This document shows, one piece after another, positions 44,528-57,900 of a DNA stretch of 64,000 nucleotides. A program made the position numbers and the translations under genes. The stretch is from the NCBI GenBank assembly GCA_030248135.1, contig JASANC010001009.1, forward strand, positions 1 through 64,000. The letters are read 5' to 3'. Source of the DNA: Theristus sp. LFF4_11. Its lineage: Eukaryota; Nematoda; Chromadorea; Monhysterida; Xyalidae. The notes below the pieces were generated by a model. That model had not been told where the DNA came from, made no database searches, and saw only the letters and a list, made by a program, of their open reading frames with translations. Position 1 is the stretch's first letter, and each line of letters begins with the position of its first letter.

Positions 44528-47022
44528 ATGGCCATGTTTTTCTTGTTGTCAATCATTCTTCTGTGCTCGTCAACTCTGTCGTACTCAAGGAGCTCCCTTT
44601 GGTACTTAAGGAGCCCCCTTAATCAATCCAGCCTTCCGCCGCCGCAGTGTCACACGAGGGCAGGTGGGGTGCGACAATAACCGTCCACGACTGTTTGTTT
44701 TCTGATCTTATTCAGCTCAGAACAAACAAAACTTGTTTAAAAAAACTTGGCACTAGAAAAAAGTGCGAAAAGTTTGCAGTTTGCGGTGTTTCCAGATCAG
44801 AGGAACCATTTCGGTAATAATCCTTCCGCCTCGCTCGTCAGTGATAGACGAACACCAATGGCAGACCGGGGCCGGGCACCAAAAAGTTTAAAAAAACAAA
44901 CAATCTAAACGCAAAGATCAAAATGATTTCCGTTGACAGGCACATTCCAGCCGGCTCAAACAACGCAGATCGGCCGTTTCATTTACCAGTGCCAATCTGG
45001 GCAGATGACTCCGAGCGGTTGCGTCGATCTAAACGGAGTGAAGCAACCGCTGGGACAGGATTGGCGTGCGTTTTTTTTGTTTTGGATTTTTTCTTCTCCG
45101 AACGTGTCCGATCAAGATGACGTCATCATGTTTACTTTCTTTTGTTTGAAAAAACGATCGTTTCTCCTACCATTTGTCGTGGAGCTCGCAGGAAAAGCAG
45201 CCATATCACGGCCATGCAGCTCTCAGGCGCAACGCCGAGCTGATTATGATATGACAACAAAACAAACAAACTTCAAAACAACAACAACAGGATTGTAAAA
45301 AAACGGATACGTACAGTCGAACTCTAAATTATAGGGAATCAGCTGATTGGTTGGTGATCACGTGATGCATGTTTTCTGTGCTTGTTGCTGTGGGCACGGT
45401 GTACACGCCTGCACAGATGCATGCACGTGACCACCAACTGGCCAATCAGCTGATTCCCTATAATTTAGAGTTTGACTGTATTTCAATCGAACCTGCAGCT
45501 GCACACGGCGCGTTCATGCGTTGCGAGCAAGTTGGAAGAACGCTGATGATGAGACACGTTGCGTGTCGTCATCCGATCACTGGTCGACGTTATGAAGTCG
45601 GCGACACCTGGGTCGAAAAGCGCGCGTTGCTGCAGGTTTAGTGGTTTTTTTGCACGAGATTTGGGGTTTTTATCAGAAAAATGCGGATGTTCTTCCAGGC
45701 GCAAAGTTTTGAAACTCCACCACGAGAAGCGAATCTCGATTGAAAACACCGTGTGTCTGAAAATTACGCTTTTTTACGTAATCCGTGAAAAGAGCCGCTT
45801 TGCAGCACACTGTGAGCGTGACTGTGTTGAGCTGAAAATTCAGGCAGTTGCTTGAAAATGTCCAACTCTTTAGCACTAGGCTTTTTTTTCGGTTTTTCAA
45901 GAACTTTTTCTGTTAGTTTTTAGTTCACAGGTTTCTCTTGCAGTGCGCCAAACGTGCAATGGGCGACGACCGGCTGCATGTCGCACTGGCTGGCTGTGTC
46001 GATGCGAACGGACGTGCTCATCTGAACGGACAGACGTACTTTGAAGGTTTGGTTGGGGAATGAGTTTTTTGTTCTTCCGTCGCGATTGTTGTTGTAAAAG
46101 CTGCAGACCAGGCACACAGGCACTATGTATCTACCGTATTTGATTTCGCAATTCATTTGATGCTATCGATTTTCGTCAATCGTTGGACTCAAAACTTGGA
46201 ACTGTCTTGCATCGCAAACGTCTTCGCACCGATTATTAGTTAAAACATGCAGACCAAATCGTATTTTGTGGCTCCCATTGATCCGACTTACATTATAAAA
46301 ATAAAACGAACATAAAATGAATGAATGAAATCTCGCAGCACACGATCCGTCCGGCTTCAACGGCTACGAATTGCGATGCGTCGTCGTGCAAACGTCGAAA
46401 CCGAACTACTATCGAATCGAGTCGCAGGTGCTCGGCTGCCGATACGTCGGTCACGACCTGCGCTTGAACGAGGGACTCAAAATTGGCGCCTGGTATCACG
46501 AATGTACACCGTTGGGCTTGCGGCCAGTCGGCTGTGCGGACGACGACGGCAACAAGGTCGCTCTTTCTTTTTTTCATTTCTTCCTTCTTTATCCAATCCC
46601 ACGAAATATTGTACCTGACGATCAGGCAAGTTTGAAGTAGAGGTTGCGCTGAATTCGTTTCAAGACCCAATCGTCGGCCTCTCGGAGAATAATAGTCACT
46701 TCACACTTCACACTCACACACGCAGGCATCCGAATTTGCCAAGTTGAGCGAAACTGTGTTTTCCAGCAGAAGTTTTATTTGTTTTTTTTTCGTCAGTCCA
46801 ACTCTGAAGCTTTTTCTGTAAGCCCACCAAACCGGTCTTATAGTTCAGGTCCTTGCGGGCTCCGAATTCGTGAAGCGTCTCAGTGTGTCGTTTGCAGCTT
46901 ACTACGTCTGTCAGCGAAATCACCTGAAAAACCGCGTGCAGTGGAAACTGCAGCAAGTGGCTTGCTTAGTCAATGGTCAACGATTTGAAAAGGGACAACA
47001 AATGGGCCAAATGACTTGTTAG
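44528..47022 (+). CDS. Secreted protein of repeated MIG-18-type (fibronectin-I-like) Cys modules (6 exons)
   Basis: Exons 44528-44663, 44940-45065, 45499-45635, 45944-46046, 46339-46556 and 46849-47022 give 297 residues. Residues 1-19 are a hydrophobic signal peptide (M-A-M-F-F-L-L-S-I-I-L-L-C-S), with no other membrane helix. The rest is about five to six repeats of a module with the pattern C-x(n)-G-x-x-W-x(n)-F/Y-x-x-C-x(n)-G-C, for example G-R-F-I-Y-Q-C-x-S-G, A-F-M-R-C-E-x-x-G, I-G-A-W-Y-H-E-C-T and Y-Y-V-C-Q-R-N. This is the module of nematode MIG-18 and related small matrix proteins, which act with ADAMTS proteases in gonad cell migration. The family assignment is from the pattern; the precise orthologue is not established. 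Splice phases are 1, 1, 0, 1 and 0. A P1 MITE ends 18 bases before exon 3. Confidence 0.75.
45312..45480. mobile_element. P1 palindromic MITE, best-preserved copy, MIG-18-like intron 2
   Basis: TA-flanked with almost perfectly matching 45-base arms: CAGTCGAACTCTAAATTATA left and TATAATTTAGAGTTTGACTG right, both with GGGAATCAGCTGATT. It ends 18 bases before exon 3, so it nearly touches the acceptor. Confidence 0.92.
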
Positions 47023-50000
47023 AGTGTGGGTCAAAAAGTTGGGGGCATTCGGCAGCGGTGATATGGACTTTTTGAACTTCTTAAATCCATTTCATTGCAT
47101 TTCGATAATGCTTTTTTAAAGTGTTTTTCTCAAAGACTGGTTTTTCAACATTATGTGGTTTTGACTGTCATTTACGCCTATGCTGTTGTTTTTATGTTTT
47201 AGTTTTTTTAAAACCAAAATTGATTGATAATTACTTTTCAATATCTGGATTGTGTCGATCACATTGTTTTTGATGTGAAAAGATTGTTTCAGACTTTTTG
47301 CATGTCAAAATGCCATTTGCATCATAAAACGGAACCAAAATGAACACACTTTACATTACAAAACGGAACGAAAATGAACACTGTACCGCACCGCGCAAAT
47401 CGACCGAAATTGCAAAAGAGAGAAAAAGCATTGTCGTCGATGGTTCGCGTTTTTTTTTCTCCCACATAACTTTCCTTATTATTATATTTCTCAACATTGT
47501 ATCGTTTCAAAACAGTCCATCACCACACACCCAGAAGATACATGAAGGCCACCAACGCAGCCGACGCAACTTCGCGGTTCAATTTATATTAAGACGGTGC
47601 AGAGAGAGAACAGTGCGGATAAACGGGGGCCGATTCGAATGGAATAAAAGTACATATACGCCGAATACCATGGAGAAAATACGAGCGAAAGAAACAGAGA
47701 GACAACGAAAATAGGCAGTGGAGTTGCTCATAGTGTGACGCTCTTCAACGAAGAGACAAGAAATTTGTCATTCCGCTCACTTTGCTCTTAGAGGACGTGC
47801 CCAGTGTGTGCGTTCATGTAAATAAACACGTTTTGAGAAGACGAAGAGAGACTTTATAAGAGCCACTTGATATACGTACAAGACGCAAAAACTAGCTGTT
47901 TTTGTTATACTAGCTGTTTTTGTTATATAGGACCAGTTTCCTTGAAAGGGCTATAATGTCTCCATAGTTGTCTTGCGGCCGGAACCGTGTACTTTTTTGC
48001 CAAAGTTGTATAAAAAAACAAAACTGATGCGGCAAAATAGCCAATTATAGGGTGTCGTCGAGTTCAATTTACACACTTAAAAATTATTTTAAAGGTTTAA
48101 CTTAAGTTATTTATTCACGATTAGAAAGTGGGTTTTCCGGTAACTCTGATTTCTGAAGGCAATTTTTTGAAATTTTTAAACGACCAAGTTTTGCGTTTGG
48201 TTGTTCTCACTGCCAGTGCACACAAAAAGTGAAATTGGTAAATCGCGCCAGCATTTTTTCTCAATTCAGTTGATAGATAGAGCGAATGCCATGGATGTCC
48301 TGTCAAAAGTTTCTTGCATCGCATTTCAATATTGGAATGACCGATTCGTGGGCAGCTGTTGATATAGAATTGGCTTGGTGTCTGACTTTATTCAGGGTGG
48401 TCTTGCCTTCCGGGTGGTTTCATGAAGAACTTTATTGCTCAGCTTTCAATGCCTATATCCGTAACCGGAACTTTCATGCGTGATGATAATAATATGGTGA
48501 TTGATCTTTATGTCGGTGCGGGTGACCATATATCGCAGGCGATCGGCTGTTCTGCCGATATAATAAAGAGTATCAAAAAAATCGCTTTCTGCTGCTCGTT
48601 CATAAGTTTCGTTCCCAAGTATCCTTTCGTATTTTGTGGTATCATTTACACATGTATACGCATTGTACAACATGGCCACCCCATAAAGTTGCAAGGACTT
48701 CACATTTGCAGTAAGATATAAAATACAAGACACACATTACGAGTGTCATGAAGACCAGTAAACGTGTTCGTAACAAAGTATGCTGAACCCGCAACCGCCT
48801 CTCTCTCATGCAGTATTGGTGGTGTACTGCTGCTCATTCTAAGGCTGGATTCTTTTCAAAATATGGTACATGTGCACCTACTTACTACGCGTTTTCCGTG
48901 GTACTTTCTTTTTCGGCGTCCTTACAGTGTATGTGCCCCGCCTCTCCGCGGCGCTATTCGTGTCTCTCTCTATGTATATATCAGTGTGTTTTAATCTCAG
49001 GACACATTATGTCGCTCTTCTCTTCTTCGATATATATACATACATGTACAATATATGCTTTTTCATATATCTTGACCGCGCGTATGTGTCGCGAGCTCTT
49101 TTCTGCTCCAAGAAAAGTCCATGCTTTTTCTTCGGCGTCCTTGCTTTTGTGTGGCTTCAAGAATTCTTGAACTGGTGCCCGCCAGAAATTCAGCGCGGAG
49201 TTCAGAAATCTGCTTCTGACTCTCTGGTGTTACAAGATCAATGCAAGTTCATGATGCATTAACGTTTTTATGCGTCCATATCCATAAAGTGCTCCAAAAT
49301 CATCGTAAAAACGAACTTTTTGTTATAATTTTTTTGGTGTCACGTGACCACGATGGCTTTTGGCGTCCAACTCATAATAAGTTGCAGTTGTGTTTGTTGT
49401 AATTCAAAAAAAAAAGATTTCACGTTCCTGTTCAAATTCCAGCTGAACATCTCTAACATCCGGTTTGACCGTCTTTGCAGCTTTCTTCCCGAACTTGAAA
49501 CAATACACCCGACGTCTTGATTACAATGTTTACAAAAGTTCTGGATCAAATCAGCAAGCCAACGGTTCCGGTCTAAACTCAGTTAGCAACGATCCGCGAG
49601 CACTTCACTTTTGAACAATATGTGCACACACGAACAGACTTCGCTGGGCGCATCCCTGTGCATTTCGACGGTGTGGTTCAACATGTGTTTTGTGTTTCTT
49701 GACGAAATCGGCGCTTGAAACACAAAACTCCACAACTGGAATTTTGTTCAGTTCTTGATTTGTGGCTCTGCGCTGTCTCGTAATTCTGATTACAGCTTCA
49801 AGGCTTCAGGCAGTTTAGTCATTTTGTCATTTTAGCAGTGTACTGCGTGTACTATACCAAAGTGAAGCACGTTTGCTGAACAAATTTATGAAGCGACAAT
49901 CTGTTGCGCATGTGTACAAATGTGGTTAGTTGAAACAAATGCAAATGAATCACAAAAACGAACATAACGGTTTTTGAACTTTTAAAAAAAACTTCAACAA

Positions 50001-50994
50001 ACACAAAAGGCAATCGAGATCAGAACCAGAAAGCTTCCAGTTTTCCCTGACTGAACGTTTGTCGCAGAATTTCCTTTTTTGTGTACGCCGAATCCTAAGC
50101 GATCATCATGGAACCATTTTTTCTTCAATGTTTGTGTCGCTGTTTTAGTACGTCCAATGCGTCTACTTGGACTTGCAGCGCACAGCAATAATCATGACAT
50201 GCGCTTTTTGTCTTTGTGCTCATGCTATAGTACAAACCGAATTGCTCTTCATTTTTTTTGCTTTGCCATCTCTGAAGCGCAAAACGTGCGTAAAATGCAG
50301 TTGTCAATAAAACGCCGCATATCCCGATGTTGCCGCGCGCTTTAGCCCGAACGAAAGTCACCGCAGAAAAAAAACTCCACTTCCGAAAAGAAAAAATTAA
50401 AAAAAAACAAATGTCAAACATATTCCAGTTTTTTTTCGCAACCGATTTCAATTGTTACTACTATGGCTTGATGTTTCTATCAGCCTGTGTGTAGTTTCAA
50501 GTCCGTGCTGATTTTAAATTAAAACTTCGCATTAAACACCAAACGTTCGATTCACTGCAAAAAACGCTTAGTCCCTGTTCCTTTTGGTCACTTCATTCAC
50601 ATGCACAGTGTCCAAATCTAAAGCACACACACTCCGAATTCCCTCATTCCCACTTGAAAATTTGGCATTAAACTGCAACCAGAACCGGATATTACGAAAC
50701 TCTTTGCAGCGCGTCCTTTTTATCTTCTATCGTTTCGTGTGACTGTTCAATTTCCGGTTTTTCGTTTCGTGTGGATTTGCGATGTGAAATAACCGAAATG
50801 TAGCGTTCCTTGCTGTCTCCTCCCCTGTCTCATCTGCCGAATTTGGAAACAAAGGCTGTCTCGTGATGTTCTGTTGCATCAACAGCCATGTTAACAGAAT
50901 TTTTCTCAACGTACTGTAAAGCTGCGCCACTGGCAGCCCAACAAAATCCGTGACCAAAAAATGTTGACGGATGTTCTGTGAGTCTGGTCATACA

Positions 50995-51255
50995 AGCGTG
51001 CACACGCTTAAAATTGCCCGAATTTGTGTCCGGTGGTGTGTCCCGCGTCGTGTCCTGTCCCGGGACGGGAAAAGATTATCAAGAATGCTAAACTTGTTAA
51101 AATCGATGATTAAAAAATATCACCAGAGCAATCACTGGCTGGTTACTGGGCATTCGGAGCATTTTTTACCGGGACAAGACACGACGCGGGTCCCGGACAC
51201 GACTCGGGACACGCCACCGGGAACGGGTTCGAACATTTTTTAGCGTGCACGCAGC
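50995..51255. mobile_element. GC-rich foldback element
   Basis: GTGTGTCCCGCGTCGTGTCC and TGTCCCGGGACGGG on the left face CGGGACAAGACACGACGCGG and CGGGACACGCCACCGG on the right. Outer ends are GCGTGCACACGCTTAAAA and TTTTTTAGCGTGCACGC. Confidence 0.75.
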
Positions 51256-51455
51256 AGCGAATCCAGCAACGTCGATAGAATTAATGACATCGGATTAAAA
51301 TAATAAGTTTGTTAAAATTTTATTTTTATACTTGATACTTTTGTCAGACGAACTATATACACCATAAACACTGGGCCGTGCCAACCAGCTCATGTCACAA
51401 AATGCATGTGAACAAAAAACTTATGAATTTCTTCTCTATTTCCAGTTACCACAGT

Positions 51456-51776
51456 TCAGTCTAGCCGCATCATATAAAGATGAACTACTGAAATAAGGGA
51501 GAAATGATACCCTATTCTTACGCACCCAATGCCACATTTTGCATTTATTCCATCATTATATGGTTGCATGGTTTGTCGGTTGGCTTGTTGATTGAAAAAC
51601 CATTGTAATTTCCACTCCGTATAATCCGCAACGCCGTTTCCCGGCAGTGAACCCGTTACACCGAAAATAACAAGAAAAAAAGATACAATGATAATAATAA
51701 ATAATAAAATGAGCTGAATATCATCATACACATTTCGTCGGCCACTGTACAACGAAGCGTCTTCTACTCTGCTCAT
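51456..51776 (-). CDS. Small ORF with one hydrophobic segment, unconfirmed
   Basis: Reads 106 residues with one strong hydrophobic stretch (I-I-I-I-V-S-F-F-L-V-I-F) near residues 20-42. No homologue is recognised, apart from a faint likeness to the first segment of dual-oxidase maturation factors, and I found no downstream exons that would support that. AT-rich codon use is unlike the real exons here. Probably chance. Confidence 0.12.
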   Translation of the reverse strand: MSRVEDASLYSGRRNVYDDIQLILLFIIIIVSFFLVIFGVTGSLPGNGVADYTEWKLQWFFNQQANRQTMQPYNDGINAKCGIGCVRIGYHFSLISVVHLYMMRLD

Positions 51777-54700
51777 CTTCTCCTTTGGCTGGCCTCATTA
51801 AAATGTCTTCATTACCGAACGACTCTCGATTGTCTACGGCACATCACTGGTGGAGACTAGAAAGCCTCGCAACAAAACTTTGGCCACGATTTATTGGCTG
51901 CTTTCTTGTTTCTCTCGTTCCGTCAAGTTGCACTTCTCGAGTTGTATAGAGTTTTACTGTTCTTTTCTTCATGTATTCGAAAGGGAACACAACGAAAGCC
52001 CGAAACAACGACATTGACATTGGCAACATAAAAGTTTTGCGATATATTGTCATGATAAACCTTTTTCGGCGGCTTCACTCCGACGTAGTACTTCAACCGC
52101 CACACACACGCGTGTGATCCTGATTCGATTGCCACCGATTTGAATGAGTGAAAGGTGAGAACCTTTTTTGGGGTTTCGCGTTTCTTTGGGTTGGTGTTTT
52201 GAAAGTTTGATTACTTGACTGACATTTGACAACTCGACACCGGAACAAAAAAAGGTAAAAAGTAATGAGCCTCTTATCGCTTGTTCTTTGGAGTTTTGAG
52301 ATTTTTTTGTGAGAATTGATGCCAAACCGGATTCCCTCTGTGCATCATTTTTATAGTCAAACATTTGTTGCATTTATACATACAGCGATTGACACCCGCG
52401 CCAGAATGCACTGCGCTGATTATAAAAGCAGTTTTATACCGGCTTTTTCTGTCAGATGGGATGGAAAATGCGACTCAAAAAAGCGAACCATGTTATGATG
52501 GCTTTCAAACAGTCCAGACACACGTCTGGCAACATATGAAATGGGCATACAAGTGCGGACGAAAGTGCAATGAAAATAAACATATTTTCCATGTGATGAA
52601 TGAGCAACGTTTTTAGGGAGCCATAGGAAACTGCGCTTTCGCCCTGGAGTCATAAAATTCACATTCGCTTGGAGAGTTTTACAGAGCGAAAAAGTGCACG
52701 TATGACGGTATGAGTCTTGCCGAATGCACACAGTTTCTATCACAGCTCATCACAGCTTTTTCCACATATTTTCAGCCTTTTCAACTTCCAGTCGAAAAAG
52801 TTGCCAACTTTGGCGCGTGCATTTTCTCGTTTTTTCTTGTTTTTTGTGGTATTTGGACAATATTCTTCCTGTCCACTGCTGATTGGGCTGGATTAGAATT
52901 GGGAGTATACTATGGCAACCAACCATTCAGTGTGCTAGGTTTCGCGTTTTGCAATTGAAGTTTCAAGTTTGAAAATTTTAATTGTGTTTCACTCTCATTG
53001 TTTAGGAAAAAACAGTGAAAAATCCAGTGCTGAGTAGTAAAACAAGACCAACAAATATTTTGAGTAAATAAGTGTATCGCTTATCAACACTCAACAATTG
53101 TTGAGTTTCTCTGTGTTAGGCACCGGTATTTTTTTCAGCATGAGAATGGCTAACAGTCAATGATAACTTCATTTTCGTCCCATCGCTTTGAGATTTTGTT
53201 GATTTTCATATCTCACACCGGAGTGAAAACTTTCGGGTTTTGTATTCCAACGCACCACAGAAATATAAATTGAAAACATCACATTTACTGTGAGAATTTA
53301 TACTACATGAAGCGCACTGTAGAGGACAAGTTTGCGTACAAACATACATGTAGCAGCGAATATATAGTACACATGTTCCACAAAGTATAACGGCGCATAC
53401 AAATTGTGTGTGGCTAGAAGCAAGACGGAGATAGGAGCGAGGCAAGAAAAAGATGATTACCCGCTAATTTTCGGAAACTGACAACCGCAAACGAAAGAAA
53501 CACGGGCGACGCCAACAATAAAGATAAGCCGAGTGTGTCCTGGCAAATGTGGACACATGTTATGTGGTGCCCCACTCATTTTCCTCGGGGGCATATGGCT
53601 GAATATTGTAGTTCATCTTTTCCACTATTATTATACAGCGAAAAAGTCACAAAAAACTTTCAAAACTTTCCGCCGCCGCCGGTTGCGCTTTCTGCTGCGT
53701 TATCCGTTTTTGTCTTCGCAGCGACACGACAAGAAACAAAAGTGTTGCGAGCTAATAATAATAATATGCTTGAGAGGTTACGATATGCACTTTTTTACGT
53801 CCCTCCCCGTTTTTTTGTTAGTCCAGTCGCGCGTAATCTTTTCGACAGTTTTTTATCTTGCCGGGGTGACGCAAAAACAAACGTTGCCGCTTCGTTTGTT
53901 TCAAAATAATTCAATAAATTTGGCGCGCGAATTCGTCCGCGCGTCTGAAACTTATCGCACTTTTCTCGGTTTGCATCCTATCATCTGCAGACAAAAAAAA
54001 ATGTTCGACGATGCTCGGCGCTTGGGTAATTTTAAACGGACAAATTTATCCGCCGCTATTCACCCGCGTCAGTTTGACGGAACCGGTGGTAAATGCTGAC
54101 AAATTTGCAATCAAACGCGCCCGTCGAAACTGCGTGTTTTTTGTTGTCTTTTATCGCAACACTTCGCATGTCGTACCGTACGTATGTGGCCGGATTGTGT
54201 AGATGGAAAAACTTGTTGAGACGAGAGATGAAGAGAAGAAACTGATTTGATCCATTGATCCGGATTTGTCATTCAAAATTTTATCCGATTGCCGGGTGAG
54301 CAGCAGCATGAGATTGACAGAATGGAACTGGAACAACAACGGAAGAAACTGCGGCGCCCGTTGCGCTTTGGTCGGTGCTTTGTTCAGTTTGGAAAACTTG
54401 TTGCGAGAACCGCTTTTGGTCATTTTTTCCTGCATCTTTATTTTTAAAAGCATTAGTTTTTGGCTATTATTGCCGTGTTAGGTGAGCCAAATCAATTTGG
54501 GCTTACGGGATGACCATAATGGATCTGAGTGGAAAAATTGGTCACTGCGCATGGCTGTACACGGTGCCTTATTCCATTTTAATGGTGATTTATTGAAAAC
54601 GAAGCTTTCACGTTGCGGTTTTTAATGTCTGTGGTCTGGTGTCTGTTGAAAGCTGTTGTCTTAAGTTCCATTATGGTACATGTAGTTGTGTTCAACGCCG

Positions 54701-54920
54701 AACTGCATAAACCCGTTTTTTGTGGCCACGAGTATGTGCTGATAAAAGTGTAACCAACCAACAAGTTCGCAATTGAAGCGTTAAAAATGTCTTGGATTCG
54801 GATTATTCTGTATCAAGAGGTACAAAAAAACAGTCGAGACAGCAACTTTGCTTTCAATTCTTTTGTTTCTCTACCTCATTTTCGGTGCATTATAGTTTTT
54901 TGGCAACGGTGACTCTTGTC

Positions 54921-54926
54921 ATTCAG
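54921..54926 (+). other. sol-1: Acceptor ATTCAG abutting the SOL-1-like start codon
   Basis: CTTGTCATTCAG ends at 54926 and the ATG begins at the next base. This is typical of a spliced-leader site or 5' UTR intron and decides the start. Confidence 0.5.
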
Positions 54927-57900
54927 ATGCTGTTCTACTTGGCGACCCTGGCGACAGTTGCAATCGACGCAGGACTGCTCACCAGGGCACACGTGAATCC
55001 AGGTAGATTGAGTCAGGTGGTGAAAGAAAGGGTCACGCTAAAATGATAGGATGCCATTAGTGATACCATTAGTGATACCATTAGTGATACCAAGCGTTGA
55101 GAATATATTGTTGAGGTTAATAAACAAATATTGTCACGAAAAACATTCTGCTTGGTCTCGTCTGATATGTTCTCAACACTTGAACCAACCAACCAAACTG
55201 TTAAATGGCGGAAAACTTTATAAGAGTTTTTTTCTAAATCTTGTTCAATTAAAAAAAATTTTTGAATAAAAAAAATCGTTGAAAATGCGGCACAGGCTGC
55301 GTCTGCCAGGCGTACGACGGCTTCCAAGCGCTGCATCTGAACGGCACGTTTCAGTCGCCCGATTTCAACACGAAAAACTCGGTGCCGTACCAGAAAGACA
55401 TCTCGTGCATTCTCTACTCGTTTGCTGGTCGACCGGGCGAGGTGATACAGCTGCAGTTTGCGATGTTCAATCTGCAGCCGCGAGATGCCAACGGAAGGTC
55501 GGACAGTGGGGTGGGGTGGGGCAGTGGGGTACCGTGGGGGGAGAGCGTGCGGCACCGACCCGCGTGACGTGTGCACTTTCTGCCGCAAGGCGAAAAGCTA
55601 CCTTTTTTGTGCGGCGTACCACATCACGTGACCGGTACAACACACCGTCCGGTGTTACATGAACGTTTGGTACTTTGATTGAACTGTGTCGATTGACATT
55701 CGGGGAAAGACGCACCTGTGAAGAATAGATCGGAAAATATCTGAGAATATCGCGTGTCGTCAGAGTTCAGTAGTCAAACTGTCATTCATTCTTTGTTATT
55801 TCCAGATGCTCGGACTACGTTCGTCTGTACCAGGACTTGGAGGAGGCTACTGTAAACGAGCAGACAAAGTGGCAGAGCGAATACTGCGGCAAAGAAATCG
55901 ACCAGAAAACCTTCTACTCCCGCAGCAACGCGATGGTGTTTGAGTTCCACACGGACAGCGTCATCACGGCGCACAACGGATTCCTGGGCAGCTTCCGATT
56001 CTTGAACAAAGGTGAAGTCCAGGTCGGAAGACACATAATAGCGCTCTGTTGCATTACAGTCTAACTCATTAACATATGCAACTAGCTGATTGGTCGGCGA
56101 TCCCGTGATCCATGCATTCTGTGCATGAATTGCTGTGGCCGACGCTGAGTTTGGTTTGCACAGCAATGCATGCATCACGATCACCAACCAATCAGCTAGT
56201 TGGATATGTTTTTGAGTTTGACTGTAGATGTGTCGCACGCACACTCAACTCCAAAAAAAACACGCACGCACGATCATGTATTATAAAATCTTTTTATTAT
56301 AAGCCTTTTTATTGTGTGTGACTGTGTGCAAGAATGCTCTGGTCTTCAGTCTAGGACGTTGTTCAAATGGGCGCCGAATAGTTCAGAGTTTGGACACTTT
56401 TGAGAAATATAATGTAGGCAACTTTGTTTTTGTGAAAAACGAGCCTCGAGTTTTTTGGAAAACTCAAGGAAACAACAAACCGGTCTTTTGCCGTTTTCTA
56501 GAAAGTGCCATTTTTGTTCCCAAAACGCAAACTGAACCTTTTAACAATTGCAAAAGTAGTTGGTAATATACAGAATTCGAAGTTTGTTTTCCTCTGGCTC
56601 ACATGCATCTCAAACACCAGTCTCTAAAAAAATATCTCGAGTGTCGACAACAAAACAGAAAAAAATCAACAAGAAAAAAAACAATTAACCAACCACACAG
56701 CCGACTACGTCACGATCGGCCACCGCGTACAGAGCGAGCAGTGCGCCTGGGTGATCAAAAGCACCGAGGACCATCAGTTCGGACGAATCTCGTCACCCGA
56801 CTACCCGTACTACTATCCGTCGAACGCAAAGTGCTACTGGATCATACGCGGGCGACCGGGCGAAATCGTCGAGCTGAAAATGGTCGAGCTCGACTTGCCG
56901 CTCGTCGACGGACAGTCTGTCACATTTTGTGTTGTGGTTTTTTTAAGATTTTTTGGGCATTTTTTGTTTGCCCAAAAATTGGGACCTAAAAATGGTCGCT
57001 TTTAGTGCGATTGCATGTGTCATTCATTAATCGGTCCAGGGTCTTTCTTCTCTGTAAGTTACTACAACTCCATAACTCCACAACGCACTGACGAGCCAGG
57101 GGGCACCGCGGTATGCGTCTACCTGGCGAAACCGCAAACAGCGAACTTGTATTGTATACACTCGCAAAACACCGGGTCCCTTGTGGCTTTATTGCCCGGG
57201 ATGGTTGTTTTGTGAGATTTTACTACCTAGGTTCGCTGATGTTTTGCCCAGACTATAAGATCTGTCTGTGGTAAAACACCTTTGGCAGTTCTGCCTGGTG
57301 TCCGTCGCACTGACGAGCCAGGGGGCACCGCGGTATGCGTCTACCTGGCGAAACCGCAAACAGCGAACTTGTATTATATCCAACCAGCTGATTGGTTGGT
57401 GGTCACGTGATACATGGAATGGATTCCATGCAAAAACCAATCTCCGTCGAATGTGTATCCAGAGACTGCATACATCAGCCAATCAGCTGGTTGGATATGT
57501 TATGGAGGACTGCAGCTGATTCACGGTCAGTGTCAAACAAAAGTGCACGGAAAAATACCTTTCCAAACGTTTTATCACTCATAACTCACGTTCTCGCCAA
57601 CTTGACGCATCAATGAAACAGAAACAGAAAAAGTTGCATGACAAGTTTTTTAAGTCCTCAATGATGCGAACAGTTTTCTTTTCCATTCCAGCACTGATGC
57701 CCGTTGTTACGCAATGGAATTACAATGTTTGGTTCTCAAAGAATGAGCTTGTTTTCTTGCCGCGCTAATAATGCCAAAAATCCATTCCAAAATTCGTTCC
57801 GTGTCAAAATTCATTCCAAAATAATTACAGAAAAAGCTATTTTAGCGGGAGACCTGGGCATGTGTCATGAAATCTCGGCATGAAATGAGTTTCGGGGAAT

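Larger units (their letters stand above)
47023..54920. other. 8-kb spacer, no recognisable gene
   Basis: AT-rich with scattered chance frames, the longest a 188-codon run at 53533-54099 without domain or exon-like codon bias. It contains a 19-base direct repeat (CTAGCTGTTTTTGTTATA, twice near 47893-47930) and a foldback element at 51000-51250. Promoter or enhancer sequence for the SOL-1-like gene may lie here but cannot be picked out. Confidence 0.55.

Noticed and set aside
45700..45860. Extra exon of the MIG-18-like gene
   Set aside because: There is an acceptor-like TTCTTCCAG, but the following frames lack the module's Cys pattern, and exon 3 joins exon 4 (45944) in phase without it.
51456..51776. 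Possible first exon of a dual-oxidase maturation factor
   Set aside because: Only a faint likeness around one hydrophobic segment. No downstream exon with the family's later conserved segments was found on the minus strand, so it is listed only as a low-confidence ORF.
53533..54099. 188-codon open frame on the plus strand in the 8-kb spacer
   Set aside because: No recognisable domain, AT-rich codon use unlike the real exons, composition of a chance frame (basic and aromatic runs), and a second overlapping frame is nearly as open.
55013..55588. 191-codon minus-strand frame
   Set aside because: It is antisense to SOL-1-like exon 2 and the surrounding intron and has no support.
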